Origin: an uncultured Psychroserpens sp.
Lineage (GTDB): Bacteria > Bacteroidota > Bacteroidia > Flavobacteriales > Flavobacteriaceae
DNA length: 64,000 bases
Direction: 5' to 3'
Assembly (NCBI RefSeq): GCF_947492715.1
Contig: NZ_CANLNS010000003.1
Coordinates: 333,363 to 397,362, forward strand
Shown: positions 18,761 to 29,042 of the stretch, one piece after another
Layout of the letters: the number at the start of each line of letters is the position of its first letter
Numbering within the stretch: the stretch's first letter is position 1
Notes under the pieces: model-generated
The model's database searches: none
The model's input: only the letters and a program-made list of their open reading frames with translations
What the model was told of the DNA's origin: nothing
Position numbers and translations under genes: made by a program

Positions 18761-20057
18761 GCTTTAAAAGTTTAATTAAAATTATGACTGAGATAAATAT
18801 TAAAACGTAATTGTAAAAGAGATACCTTATAATTGAATGACTAGCAAAAGCAATCAACATAGCGTTGGATAAAGTAAAAGCAGATAAAACAAATAACAAG
18901 AGTATGAGTTTGTTGTCTGGATGAAACAAAAATTTAATAAGACTAAAAAGAAAAACACCAAGAACTAACAAAAAAAAGACGCTAGAATAAAAACCATGTG
19001 AAATATTAGCATAATAAATACGCATCCATTTTTTAAAATTACTATTAATGAGAGTTAACGTAATATTTCTGCATGTTTTTTCAATATTATAATACGCCTT
19101 AGCATGCGCTAATTTTGTGTTGTTTTCATTTAGTATTTCCTTTTGGTAATAAAAATCTTTGCCTAAATAATGAACGGTTTGGTTACATATTTCTGGAACC
19201 TTGTTATGAAAATAATTGTAATTTAAAGCGTCAGACTGAGCATTGTCTTGCTGGGAAAGTAGCAATTTTTCTTGCGATAGTTTGGCGTAGCACAATTTGA
19301 AAACTGTTTTATCATTTACGCTTTCTATACTATCTATATCGGAACTTTCAGACACATAAAATGCTGAGCCAGATGCCGCTACAAAACCAAAGGGGGTCGT
19401 CATAAAAATACCATCTTTCAGCTTGTGGTAAGTAGAATCTATTAAGGATAGAAAAAAAGGAAGACTAATGATTAGTGCAGATTTTAAAATGATTGATCGC
19501 CTTGGACGTTTGCTTTTATTATTAAAAATATATACAAATGCAATGATGAAGGGCATTAAAATAAATTGCCCTCTAGTAAGAGTAAGTGCCAAGTATATTA
19601 TGATAAAGGCAATCCATTTTTTACGGTTTTCATTAAACAATATCTCTAACCCATAAACTACGAACAACAAGTATAACCCATAACTAATACCTTCAGGACA
19701 TATATTATTGGCAACCGATAAAGGTTTGAAGAATGGAAACAACAAAATAATGAGCAGGGCAATTCGTGCAATACTATTAATTTTAAGTATCTGAGATATT
19801 TTTTTTAAAAACAGATGTACAGCAGTTAAGGTAAATGCCGCTTGAAAGATAAGGACACTTAGATCAAAAAAGCCACTAAAGATAAATTTAAAAACCTTTA
19901 AAAAGATAACGTAACCTAAATGTCTATAAGGTAAAGCATTGATGTAGCTTCTTGTATCAGGAGAATAAATGGCGTCATTGGTGACAACAAATAAAAAAAC
20001 AATCAAATAAATAACCCACAGATATAGGTTTTTATCAAGTACCCGCTTATAACTCAA
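18744..20057 (-). CDS. Polytopic membrane protein, possible GT-C-type glycosyltransferase
   Basis: 437 aa, many TM segments; coupled (17-nt overlap) to the GT2 gene. Confidence 0.55.
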   Translation of the reverse strand: MSYKRVLDKNLYLWVIYLIVFLFVVTNDAIYSPDTRSYINALPYRHLGYVIFLKVFKFIFSGFFDLSVLIFQAAFTLTAVHLFLKKISQILKINSIARIALLIILLFPFFKPLSVANNICPEGISYGLYLLFVVYGLEILFNENRKKWIAFIIIYLALTLTRGQFILMPFIIAFVYIFNNKSKRPRRSIILKSALIISLPFFLSLIDSTYHKLKDGIFMTTPFGFVAASGSAFYVSESSDIDSIESVNDKTVFKLCYAKLSQEKLLLSQQDNAQSDALNYNYFHNKVPEICNQTVHYLGKDFYYQKEILNENNTKLAHAKAYYNIEKTCRNITLTLINSNFKKWMRIYYANISHGFYSSVFFLLVLGVFLFSLIKFLFHPDNKLILLLFVLSAFTLSNAMLIAFASHSIIRYLFYNYVLIFISVIILIKLLKHGIKN

Positions 20058-20229
20058 AATTCAGTTTTACAATTGATCAAATATAAAATAATCGAACCAA
20101 AAAGTGATTTTAAGATTTAAAAATATCGTAATTTGAGCCAAAATATAGAACTTAACTTACATGTTTAACATTGAATGTGGTTTACAATTTTAAAATATAT
20201 AAAGCCTGTTGCTATATTTGAAATGAGTT

Positions 20230-21183
20230 ATGACGATAACTGATATTACCATAAAGCGCTATGATAGCACATACAAATCTGATTGGGATGAGTTCTTAAA
20301 CCTGTCGGAGAACGCCACGTTTTTATTTAAAAGAAATTTCATGGATTACCATCAAGATCGCTTTGATGATTTTTCCTTGATGATATATGACACGGATGAT
20401 CTCGTAGCGGTTTTTCCAGCTAATCATAAAGATCATCTGTTATATTCTCATCAAGGTTTAACCTATGGAGGGCTTGTATATTTAAGTGATTTGGATATTA
20501 ATAGTGTAAAAAAAATAAATAAAGCGCTAGTCGATTATTTGTCTAAAGAAGGCATAACACTTATGACCATAAAAACAATGCTCAAAATATATCAGTCTGA
20601 GGTTCTAAATCAAGTTGAAGGTTTTGAAAATGTAGAGCTTATTGCCAGTCATATGGTTTTGGCAATAGATTATAATTCAGATTTTAAAATTCATAAAACA
20701 AAGATTAAGAGATATAAAAAGCTAAATAGTAATGGCTTGACCATAAGAGAAGGTGAAGCAGAGTTTGATGTATTTTGGAATACTATTTTGGTGCCTCGAT
20801 TAAAAGAAAAGCACAACTCGAAACCTGTACATAGCTTATCTGAAATAAAATACTTGCGGGAGCAATTTAAGAAGGAAATTTTGCAATATAATGTTTATAG
20901 AGATGATGAAGTTCTTGCTGGAATAACCATTTTCAATAAAGGAAACGTTGTGAAGTCTCAATATGGCATTGCTACTGCCGAAGGAGAGCGACTCAATGCT
21001 TTGGATATGCTTTTTGTATATTTAATTTATAAATATAGAGATGAAGGGAAGCAGTACTTTTCTATGGGTACTGTTAGTAATGATTCTCAGTTAGGTTATA
21101 GCTCTGGTATGTTAAAGCAAAAACAAGAATTTGGTTGTGATACCTATTTTCAGGAGATAATGAAAGTGACGATAAATGATTAA
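20230..21183 (+). CDS. GNAT/FemAB-like acyltransferase
   Basis: [49 protein letters not shown]...; C-terminal GNAT-like region; overlaps the aminotransferase gene. Confidence 0.7.
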   Translation: MTITDITIKRYDSTYKSDWDEFLNLSENATFLFKRNFMDYHQDRFDDFSLMIYDTDDLVAVFPANHKDHLLYSHQGLTYGGLVYLSDLDINSVKKINKALVDYLSKEGITLMTIKTMLKIYQSEVLNQVEGFENVELIASHMVLAIDYNSDFKIHKTKIKRYKKLNSNGLTIREGEAEFDVFWNTILVPRLKEKHNSKPVHSLSEIKYLREQFKKEILQYNVYRDDEVLAGITIFNKGNVVKSQYGIATAEGERLNALDMLFVYLIYKYRDEGKQYFSMGTVSNDSQLGYSSGMLKQKQEFGCDTYFQEIMKVTIND

Positions 21184-22279
21184 ATTTTTAGACTTAAACA
21201 AGATTAATTCGAGATATGAAGAGGCGTTTACTTCAAAGTTCAAAACGTTCTTAAATTCTGGATACTATATAAAAGGCTCTAGTGTAAAATCTTTTGAAAA
21301 GAACTTTGCCGAGTACTGTAATACCAAATATTGTATTGGTGTTGGCAATGGTTTGGATGCACTTACTTTAATATTTAAAGCCTATATAGAACTTGGTAAA
21401 TTAACTCAGGGAGATCAAGTTATTGTTCCTGCTAATACGTACATCGCGTCGTTATTAGCGGTTATAAATTCTGGATTGGAGCCAGTTTTTGTTGAACCTG
21501 ATGAAAAGACCTACAATATATCTCCAACAGAGATTGAAAAGCATATTTCGACTAAAACCAAAGCAATCCTTGCCGTTCATTTATATGGTCAATTGGCAGA
21601 TATGACAGCTATAAATAAAATCGCTAAGGTTAATAAGTTATTAGTTATCGAAGACGCTGCCCAAGCTCATGGGGCTGTGTCTATTTCCGAAGAACAAAAA
21701 GCAGGAAATCTATCTGATGCAGCTGGGTTTAGCTTCTATCCTACAAAAAACCTTGGGGCTTTGGGTGATGCTGGGGCTGTGACAACTAATGACGAACAAC
21801 TTGCCAACTGTATCTCATTATTACATAACTATGGAAGTTCTAAAAAGTATATCAATGAGATTATAGGTGTTAATAGTAGATTAGATGAGTTACAAGCTCT
21901 ATTCTTAAATGTTAAACTTGATGACCTAGATGACGATAATAAAAGGCGTCAGGACATAGCGAAACGCTATTTAGAAGGAATTAATAACCCTAAAATAGAG
22001 CTGCCGTATTATGATTTATCGTCTAACCACGTGTTTCATGTGTTCGTAGTACGCGTGCAAAATAGAGAAGAATTTACTAATTATTTAGAAAAAGTTCAAA
22101 TAGGTTATCTTATTCATTATCCTATTGCTCCACATAGGCAAAAAGCGCTATTGCAATATAAATCTTTATATTTGCCAATCACAGAAGCTATACATGAGAC
22201 CGTTGTAAGTATTCCAATGAGCCCTGTAATGACTAATGATGAGATTGAAACAATTATTAATGCCCTAAACAATTATTAA
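21176..22279 (+). CDS. DegT/DnrJ/EryC1/StrS sugar aminotransferase (FdtB/QdtB-like)
   Basis: [18 protein letters not shown]...[16 protein letters not shown]...[26 protein letters not shown]...[11 protein letters not shown]...[18 protein letters not shown]. Confidence 0.92.
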   Translation: MIKFLDLNKINSRYEEAFTSKFKTFLNSGYYIKGSSVKSFEKNFAEYCNTKYCIGVGNGLDALTLIFKAYIELGKLTQGDQVIVPANTYIASLLAVINSGLEPVFVEPDEKTYNISPTEIEKHISTKTKAILAVHLYGQLADMTAINKIAKVNKLLVIEDAAQAHGAVSISEEQKAGNLSDAAGFSFYPTKNLGALGDAGAVTTNDEQLANCISLLHNYGSSKKYINEIIGVNSRLDELQALFLNVKLDDLDDDNKRRQDIAKRYLEGINNPKIELPYYDLSSNHVFHVFVVRVQNREEFTNYLEKVQIGYLIHYPIAPHRQKALLQYKSLYLPITEAIHETVVSIPMSPVMTNDEIETIINALNNY

Positions 22280-22289
22280 TGCCCTAAAC
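22252..22289 (+). repeat. Perfect 19-bp tandem direct duplication (AATTATTAATGCCCTAAAC x2) spanning the aminotransferase stop codon
   Basis: Copies at 22252-22270 and 22271-22289, identical and abutting. Confidence 0.95.
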
Positions 22290-22298
22290 CTTTATTAA

Positions 22299-23600
22299 TT
22301 GAAAAACTTAATAAAATACATTAACACTAATGTATTGTTTAAAGTTGCACACCTTAATTCGGCAACGATTGTCACCAAAATCATAGCTGGTATTTTAACA
22401 TCAAAGGCTATTGCTATATTTATTGGTGTTGAGGGTATGGCGCTTATTGGAAATCTGAGGAATTTTTTAAGTGCGTCACAATCGGTGTCTATTTTAGGAT
22501 CCTACAATGGTGTTGTTAAAACCATCGCAAAATTTAAAGACGATAGTATAAAATTAAGCCAAACCTTATCTACGGCTTATTATCTGTGTTTTTTTTCTAC
22601 TCTAATCGTATCGTTTCTATGCTATTATAACGCCCAGTTTGTAAACGATTTTTTGTTTTCTTCAAACTATAATTTTGCCTACATCATAAAAATAATGGCT
22701 TTAGCGCTACCCTTTTATGCATTGAATATGATGAGTTTTTCAATAATGAATGGGTTTTCAAATTACAAGATGCTACTCATTATTAACATCATTGGTCAAA
22801 TTTTAGGCTTACTCATTACGTTACTTTTAATTTATCAAAACCATATTGATGGAGCATTAATAGCAGCTGTAATTGCACCTTCTCTTATATTTTTAATCAC
22901 CTTGGTTGGTATTATTAATAGACGAAATTTAATGACTTATATTAAAACAGATCATATCAGTTTTGATATTCTGAAATCGTTTGGACCTTATGCAGCAATG
23001 GCACTGGTTACCGCAATTGCTTTGCCTGTGATTTCAATATTTATACGTAATTACATTATTGCTGAAGTAGGTATAAAGGAGGCTGGTTATTGGGAGGCCA
23101 TGAATAGAATATCAAACTATTATTTGATGTTTATTACCTCTGTTATTACCTTGTATATTGTTCCAAGGTTTAGCGAAATTGATAGTAAAAAAGAATTTAG
23201 AAAAGAGGTTTTTGGCTTTTATAAATCGGTGATGCCTATTTTTGGAGCTGGTCTTATACTGCTCTACTTTTTAAAACCACTCATTGTACCGCTTATCTTT
23301 TCCGACGAATTTAAACCTGTAGAAGATTTGTTTTTATGGCAACTCCTAGGAGATTTTGTCAAAGTATTATCAATTGTTATTGCCTATCAATTTTTGGCAA
23401 AGAAAATGTTTACGCACTTTATTATAATTGAAGTGTTCTTGGTGATAATGCTATATATTTCTAGTATTTACCTCATTGATGTTTTTGGAGTTGAAGGTGC
23501 GGTCATAGCACATTTCTTAAGTTACTTAATGCACTTTGGTATTGTCTTGCTTATTTTTGGATCGTCCTTATTTGGAATTATTCCGCAAGAAGATAAATGA
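22299..23600 (+). CDS. O-antigen/polysaccharide flippase (Wzx-like), copy 1
   Basis: Many TM segments; KIIAGILTSKAIAIFIGVEGMALIGNLRNF typical of MATE/MVF O-antigen translocases; TTG start. Confidence 0.88.
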   Translation: MKNLIKYINTNVLFKVAHLNSATIVTKIIAGILTSKAIAIFIGVEGMALIGNLRNFLSASQSVSILGSYNGVVKTIAKFKDDSIKLSQTLSTAYYLCFFSTLIVSFLCYYNAQFVNDFLFSSNYNFAYIIKIMALALPFYALNMMSFSIMNGFSNYKMLLIINIIGQILGLLITLLLIYQNHIDGALIAAVIAPSLIFLITLVGIINRRNLMTYIKTDHISFDILKSFGPYAAMALVTAIALPVISIFIRNYIIAEVGIKEAGYWEAMNRISNYYLMFITSVITLYIVPRFSEIDSKKEFRKEVFGFYKSVMPIFGAGLILLYFLKPLIVPLIFSDEFKPVEDLFLWQLLGDFVKVLSIVIAYQFLAKKMFTHFIIIEVFLVIMLYISSIYLIDVFGVEGAVIAHFLSYLMHFGIVLLIFGSSLFGIIPQEDK

Positions 23601-23640
23601 TATACATAAATAGTGTATTTTTATAGAGAGTTACTTTATA

Positions 23641-24954
23641 ATGAAACAGAGACTAAAGCATCTTATAAATAATAATTTACTTCTTAAAATAGCATCGATA
23701 AACTCTGTTTCTGTTGCGTTAAGGATTTTTTCAGGACTTATAACTTCTAAACTTTTGGCTATTTTTATTGGACCAAATGGATTAGCTTACATTGGAAACT
23801 TACACGATGTTATAAACTCAGGAAAAGCATTTTCAACCTTAGGACTTGGTAACGGTATTGTAAAGTATGTTGCCGAGTTTAGAGATAACATCATAGAGTT
23901 AGGTAAAATAGTGTCTACAGTGTTTTACTGTATTCTAGGGGCTTTAATAATCATATCTTTGTTTGTTTATTTTAATGCTCAAACTCTTAATGACATTATT
24001 TTTACATCAGATAATGATTATGCCTACATTATTAGATTTCTGGGTGTTGTTTTACCTCTCTATGCATTTAAAACAGTCATGTTTTCAATTTTAAATGGCT
24101 TATCGAGGTTCAAGCAAATATTACACATAACAATCGTAGCTCAAATTATAGGATTACTCCTCAATGTCCTACTTATATGGAAGTTTCAGCTTAAAGGTGC
24201 GTTGTTGTCTATCTTAATTGTTGAGATCGTATTGTTCTTGATAACTTTAGTTAGTGCGTCTGATCTCTGGAAATATTTTAGATTAATTTCATTAAAGAAA
24301 ATAGCTGTAGTACATATTAAAAATTTAGGTGCATTTACAATAATGGCTTTGTTTTCAGCTACTGTTTTACCTCTTGTGAGTGTGTTTATTAGAAATTATA
24401 TTATAGATGATTATGGTGAAAGCCAAGCAGGATTCTGGGTTGCGATGCAAAGGATTTCTAATTATTATCTAATGTTTGTGACGTCGCTAATTACCTTATA
24501 TATCCTACCACGCTTTTCGCAAATTAATACGAGTATGGGGTTTAGAAAAGAAGTGTTTTCTTTTTATAAAACGATAGTGCCTCTGTTTTTTGTAGGTCTC
24601 GTTATTATATACTTTTTGAGAAGTTTTATTATTAACCTCGTTTTTGATAAAGACTTTCAGCCAGTTACAGACTTGTTTTTATGGCAGCTTTTAGGTGATT
24701 TTATAAAAGTACTTTCTTTAGTGATATCCTACCAGTTTATTGCTAAAAAAATGGTTTGGCACTATATTATTGTTGAAACTTTGGCTATTGCTACAATATT
24801 AGTAACAAGTATAATATGTATTGACTATTACGGTTTGATAGGAGTAGTTAAAGCACATTTTGTGTCTTATCTTATTCATTTTGCTATATTGTTGTTTATA
24901 TTTAGAAAGTCACTCTTTGGTAAATTCAATACACTAAAAGAAAACCATGATTAA
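23641..24954 (+). CDS. O-antigen/polysaccharide flippase (Wzx-like), copy 2
   Basis: Clear full-length paralogue of the preceding ORF (FLWQLLGDFIKVLSLVISYQF vs FLWQLLGDFVKVLSIVIAYQF). Confidence 0.88.
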   Translation: MKQRLKHLINNNLLLKIASINSVSVALRIFSGLITSKLLAIFIGPNGLAYIGNLHDVINSGKAFSTLGLGNGIVKYVAEFRDNIIELGKIVSTVFYCILGALIIISLFVYFNAQTLNDIIFTSDNDYAYIIRFLGVVLPLYAFKTVMFSILNGLSRFKQILHITIVAQIIGLLLNVLLIWKFQLKGALLSILIVEIVLFLITLVSASDLWKYFRLISLKKIAVVHIKNLGAFTIMALFSATVLPLVSVFIRNYIIDDYGESQAGFWVAMQRISNYYLMFVTSLITLYILPRFSQINTSMGFRKEVFSFYKTIVPLFFVGLVIIYFLRSFIINLVFDKDFQPVTDLFLWQLLGDFIKVLSLVISYQFIAKKMVWHYIIVETLAIATILVTSIICIDYYGLIGVVKAHFVSYLIHFAILLFIFRKSLFGKFNTLKENHD

Positions 24955-25513
24955 ACGCATAGCTGCTAATTTATATATGAGACTAAGAAAACTAATCTAT
25001 TCTAGTTTTTCTAACAATACTGATGTAGAAGGAACTTATATTGCTTTGCAGCCTGTTGTCATTAGAGGTAAAGGTAAAATTTGCCTTGATGAAAATGTTA
25101 AATTTGGAGTAACCAATTCTCCATTTTTCTATAACACGTATGCTTATTTGGAGGCGCGACATGAAAATGCCATAATAAAAATTGGAAAAAATGTTAACTG
25201 CAATAACTCGATAAGTATTACTGCAGAGAAATCAATTATTATAAAAGATGACGTGTTAATTGGTTACAATTGCCAAATTAGTGATAGCAATTTTCATGAT
25301 TTACATCCAGAAAAACGTTTGGAAACTGATCCGAAACCTGAGAGAGTCACTATCGAAAATAATGTATTTATTGGTAATAATGTTACCATCTTAAAAGGAG
25401 TTACAATCGGAGAGAATACTGTAATTGCTGCTGGTTCTATTGTTACAAAATCATTCCCTTCTAATGTCATCATTGGGGGCTGCCCAGCATCTGTCATTAA
25501 TGCTCTAGACTAA
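24947..25513 (+). CDS. Left-handed beta-helix (hexapeptide) acyltransferase
   Basis: Hexapeptide repeats ...VTIENNVFIGNNVTILKGVTIGENTVIAAGSIVTKSFPSNVIIGGCPASVI. Confidence 0.9.
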   Translation: MIKRIAANLYMRLRKLIYSSFSNNTDVEGTYIALQPVVIRGKGKICLDENVKFGVTNSPFFYNTYAYLEARHENAIIKIGKNVNCNNSISITAEKSIIIKDDVLIGYNCQISDSNFHDLHPEKRLETDPKPERVTIENNVFIGNNVTILKGVTIGENTVIAAGSIVTKSFPSNVIIGGCPASVINALD

Positions 25514-26649
25514 TTTTTGTTCCAGATATCAACATATTTGCCTGCTATATTTATATAGTTATGTTCTTTTTCTATAAACGCTCTGGCATTATTAGAAATA
25601 CTAATAATTTGCTCTGGGTTAGTGATGAGCCATTCTAAATTTTTAACTAAGCTGTCTACCTCAGGTTTTGCATTTATGGCTACTTTGTTTTTTTCCAATC
25701 CATAATAGTCAAGCCATTCTTTTTCTGCACCAGTAAATACAACTTTGCCCTTGGCCATGGCTTCTAAAGCATTATAACCTTGATCGTATCCGTAGGCTTG
25801 ATCAAGTAAGATATGACATTCAGCGTAAAGTTTAATGTATTGCTCATAGGGTATACTATATGTTGTTTTGATCTCTACTTTGTCGGGATATTTTTGTTCA
25901 ATAATTTTTAATGCCTCTTCGAAGTATTTGTTTCCTTTTTTGACAACAGCACTTTTATTCACACCATGGAAAATTTTAATTTTCCCATCAATAGAAAATG
26001 GAATACATTTTATTTTTTCAGTGTTTATGGCATTAGGGATTAAGCCCAAATATTTAGAATGTCCTAATAAAGGCAAATGATAATCCATGTCTGTAGCAAT
26101 GACTCCATTAGCATGTTTGTAAATGAAATGATGTAAATTGGTAAACTCTGGGTTTAAATATTGAAGCTGAAATTTATAAAGTTTATGAAGAGATTCATCT
26201 GCTAAATAAGGACTCATGATACTGTATCTAAATTTCCCTTCCATCATAAATGTCATACATTGGTGGTCAATACCGCACGATAGCAAAAACAACTTCTTAT
26301 TATGCTTAAGTAAACGTTTGATAAACCGTTTCTCATACTTGGCTTGAATTACTAATGGTGACTCATTAATTAGCTGAACCACATCAAATCCCTTCATCTT
26401 TTTGAAATGATAAAGTGCTTTTAAATAAACTTCAATAGAACCTAAATCAATTGATGTAAGTTTATAAAAAGCGACTTTTAATTTTTTGAGTAGAGGTTTA
26501 TGAAACGAATGGTCTACGAAAATATCAACGGGATAGTTTTTAAACCCATCACCATTTCCAACGATAACCACATCATGACCTAATTTAGTAAGACCTTCTT
26601 TTAAAGAATTATGAAGCCTACTATATTCTCCAACCAACAATATTCGCAT
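25510..26649 (-). CDS. Glycosyltransferase (family 1/GT4-like)
   Basis: MRILLVGEYSRLHNSLKEGLTKLGHDVVIVGNGDGF...YGYDQGYNALEAMAKGKVVFTG. Confidence 0.85.
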   Translation of the reverse strand: MRILLVGEYSRLHNSLKEGLTKLGHDVVIVGNGDGFKNYPVDIFVDHSFHKPLLKKLKVAFYKLTSIDLGSIEVYLKALYHFKKMKGFDVVQLINESPLVIQAKYEKRFIKRLLKHNKKLFLLSCGIDHQCMTFMMEGKFRYSIMSPYLADESLHKLYKFQLQYLNPEFTNLHHFIYKHANGVIATDMDYHLPLLGHSKYLGLIPNAINTEKIKCIPFSIDGKIKIFHGVNKSAVVKKGNKYFEEALKIIEQKYPDKVEIKTTYSIPYEQYIKLYAECHILLDQAYGYDQGYNALEAMAKGKVVFTGAEKEWLDYYGLEKNKVAINAKPEVDSLVKNLEWLITNPEQIISISNNARAFIEKEHNYINIAGKYVDIWNKN

Positions 26650-26708
26650 AAAAAATATTACTTTTAAGCAAAAATAAGAATTCCCTTAACATAGCAATTG
26701 TTTAGCTA

Positions 26709-27542
26709 ATGTCATTACACATCGAAATTTTAATATCTACAATGTTTAAAGAGGATCTAAGTTTCTTAGAGCCAATGTTTCAACATAATGATATTAACGA
26801 CTTTGATATTATTATTGTTAATCAAACTACCGAAGACAAATTTTTGACCTCTGAGAACTCCAAAATTAAAGTTATTAATTCTTTGGAACGTGGTTCACCA
26901 GCGAGTCGAAATTTGGCGATACAAAATGCTACAAAGGATATTTGCTTGATGTCTGATGATGATATTGTGTATCAATCCAATTTATTGAAAACAATAGAGA
27001 TGGCATATGCGAATTGCCCAGAAGCCTCTATGATTTCTTTTGAAGCTATTGATGAAGATGGACAATTATATACAAACTATTACCCCGAAGGAGAGCATAC
27101 TAAAGAAACGCTAAAGAGAATTTACACTTGGGTCATTACATTTAGAAGATCAGTTTTTAAAGAAGAACAGATTTACTTTAATCACTATTTTGGAGTTGGA
27201 TCTGTTTTTAAAGGTGTTACAGAGTACGTTTTTTTAAGAAATGCTTATGATAAGGGCTTGCTAATGCATCATGTGGCAGAGACCATAGTGATGCATCCCA
27301 ATGAAAGTTCGGGGAGGAGAATGGGTGGTGATAATGCCATATATGCCAGAGCAGCAATGCATCAAAGGTTTTATGGTAATTTGAGTTATCTTTGGCTCGT
27401 CAAGTATATCTTTTTTCTTGTAAGACACCGTTTTATTGCTTTTAAAGAGATTATTTATAAATTTTCCGTAGGAATTAAAGGCATTAAAATGTATAAGACG
27501 TTGAAATCTCAAGGTAAAATAGATGAACTCCATGAATATTGA
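26709..27542 (+). CDS. Family 2 glycosyltransferase
   Basis: GSPASRNLAIQNATKDICLMSDDDIVYQSNLL. Confidence 0.85.
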   Translation: MSLHIEILISTMFKEDLSFLEPMFQHNDINDFDIIIVNQTTEDKFLTSENSKIKVINSLERGSPASRNLAIQNATKDICLMSDDDIVYQSNLLKTIEMAYANCPEASMISFEAIDEDGQLYTNYYPEGEHTKETLKRIYTWVITFRRSVFKEEQIYFNHYFGVGSVFKGVTEYVFLRNAYDKGLLMHHVAETIVMHPNESSGRRMGGDNAIYARAAMHQRFYGNLSYLWLVKYIFFLVRHRFIAFKEIIYKFSVGIKGIKMYKTLKSQGKIDELHEY

Positions 27543-27927
27543 AATCATAAACATACCAAAAATCACTGATCCAAGAGGTAACCTAGCCGTCATTGAAAAA
27601 GATAATATTCCTTATGCAATAAAGAGAGTTTACTATTTATATGACGTACCTAGCGATGCCTACAGAGGAGGGCATGCACATAAAGATCAAATTGAACTTT
27701 TAATTGCTTTAAGTGGAAGTTTTGAAGTCGTCTTAGATGATGGGACAGTTAAGAAAAAAGTGATGCTAAATAAACCCGATAAAGGCTTGTTGATTCCTAC
27801 AGGAGTTTGGAGAGAACTTGAAAACTTTTCATCAGGAGCTATTTGTCTGGTTTTAGCCTCTGATAGTTTTGATGAATCTGATTATATCAGGAATTATAAA
27901 GACTTTAAGACTTATAAAGGTTTATAG
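27523..27927 (+). CDS. fdtA: FdtA/QdtA-type cupin (dTDP-4-oxo-6-deoxyhexose 3,4-ketoisomerase family)
   Basis: KITDPRGNLAVIEKDNIPYAIKRVYYLYDVPSDAYRGGHAHKDQIELLIALSGSFEVVLDDG; FdtA vs QdtA not distinguishable by eye. Confidence 0.85.
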   Translation: MNSMNIEIINIPKITDPRGNLAVIEKDNIPYAIKRVYYLYDVPSDAYRGGHAHKDQIELLIALSGSFEVVLDDGTVKKKVMLNKPDKGLLIPTGVWRELENFSSGAICLVLASDSFDESDYIRNYKDFKTYKGL

Positions 27928-28835
27928 TATACTTTCTTACCGTTTAAACTTTTGATTTTTAAAAGCGAATTGATGACCCATTTTGGAACCATCAATAATA
28001 AATTTTGCTTCCAAGTAAGATTCTTGGGATTAATAGCATTTTTATAAAATTTAAAGGATGTTTTGTCATCATATAACTTACTAAATATAGCCAAAGTATA
28101 ACGGTTACGGTCTAAATACGTTTTTAGATGTAGGTTTTTTTTCTCTTCTTCATGATAACTATCATATTTGGGTTTGCCAGCTACACCCTTAATATTATTT
28201 GATAAACTATCACGATTGTAAACATAATAAACCAAAATTTTAGGACTAAACACAATAGGATAATGTAGGCCTACTCTAATCCAAAAATCAGTGTCTTCTC
28301 CAGAGGTGTAGTTCGTATTAAAAGGTCCAGTAGTAGCAATAATAGAGGTTTTAAAAACAACACTAGAACCAGAGAGTATCGCATGCTTTTTGCTAGCTTC
28401 AAAAAAATCTAAAATCAAGAGATCTTCGGTTAAACTGAAACTATAAGAAACAGGAATGTGTTTGCTATCATATTGATGAGCTATGGCACACGAAAATACT
28501 GCGTGATTAGGATGCGTTTTTATAGCATGTTCAATATGTTCTAAAAATTGCTTGTCCCAGATATCGTCACCATCTAAAAGCGCAATAAACTTACCTTTTG
28601 CAATATCAATACCTTTATTACGTGCATGCGAAGCGCCGAGGTTGTCCTGAATAATGATGTTTAGCCTTGAATCTTCAAATTCGTTTAATACCTGTAAACT
28701 CCCATCTGTAGAACCATCATTTACTACAATAATTTCAAAATCGTCAAAAGTCTGGTCAAGTACCGAATTTATGGTAGCGCCAATATACTTTTCCTTATTG
28801 TAAACCGAAATGATAACTGAAAAAAAGGGAGTCAT
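27912..28835 (-). CDS. Family 2 glycosyltransferase
   Basis: FFSVIISVYNKEKYIGATINSVLDQTFDDFEIIVVNDGSTDGS...IALLDGDDIWD. Confidence 0.93.
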   Translation of the reverse strand: MTPFFSVIISVYNKEKYIGATINSVLDQTFDDFEIIVVNDGSTDGSLQVLNEFEDSRLNIIIQDNLGASHARNKGIDIAKGKFIALLDGDDIWDKQFLEHIEHAIKTHPNHAVFSCAIAHQYDSKHIPVSYSFSLTEDLLILDFFEASKKHAILSGSSVVFKTSIIATTGPFNTNYTSGEDTDFWIRVGLHYPIVFSPKILVYYVYNRDSLSNNIKGVAGKPKYDSYHEEEKKNLHLKTYLDRNRYTLAIFSKLYDDKTSFKFYKNAINPKNLTWKQNLLLMVPKWVINSLLKIKSLNGKKVYYKPL

Positions 28836-29042
28836 AGTTGAAAATCTTCACGACATAATCATCCAAAAATAGTAAATATTATGCCAACATATTTCAATAA
28901 TTTACAAAGACAGAAATATCTTACAAATAATTACAGAAAAATCGTAACTAGTAATTGATTGTCAATAATTTAACACTAAATTTATGATATTTTAATTGTA
29001 AGTTTTTACCTTCATTGATATTAACTTTAAATCTATTATATC

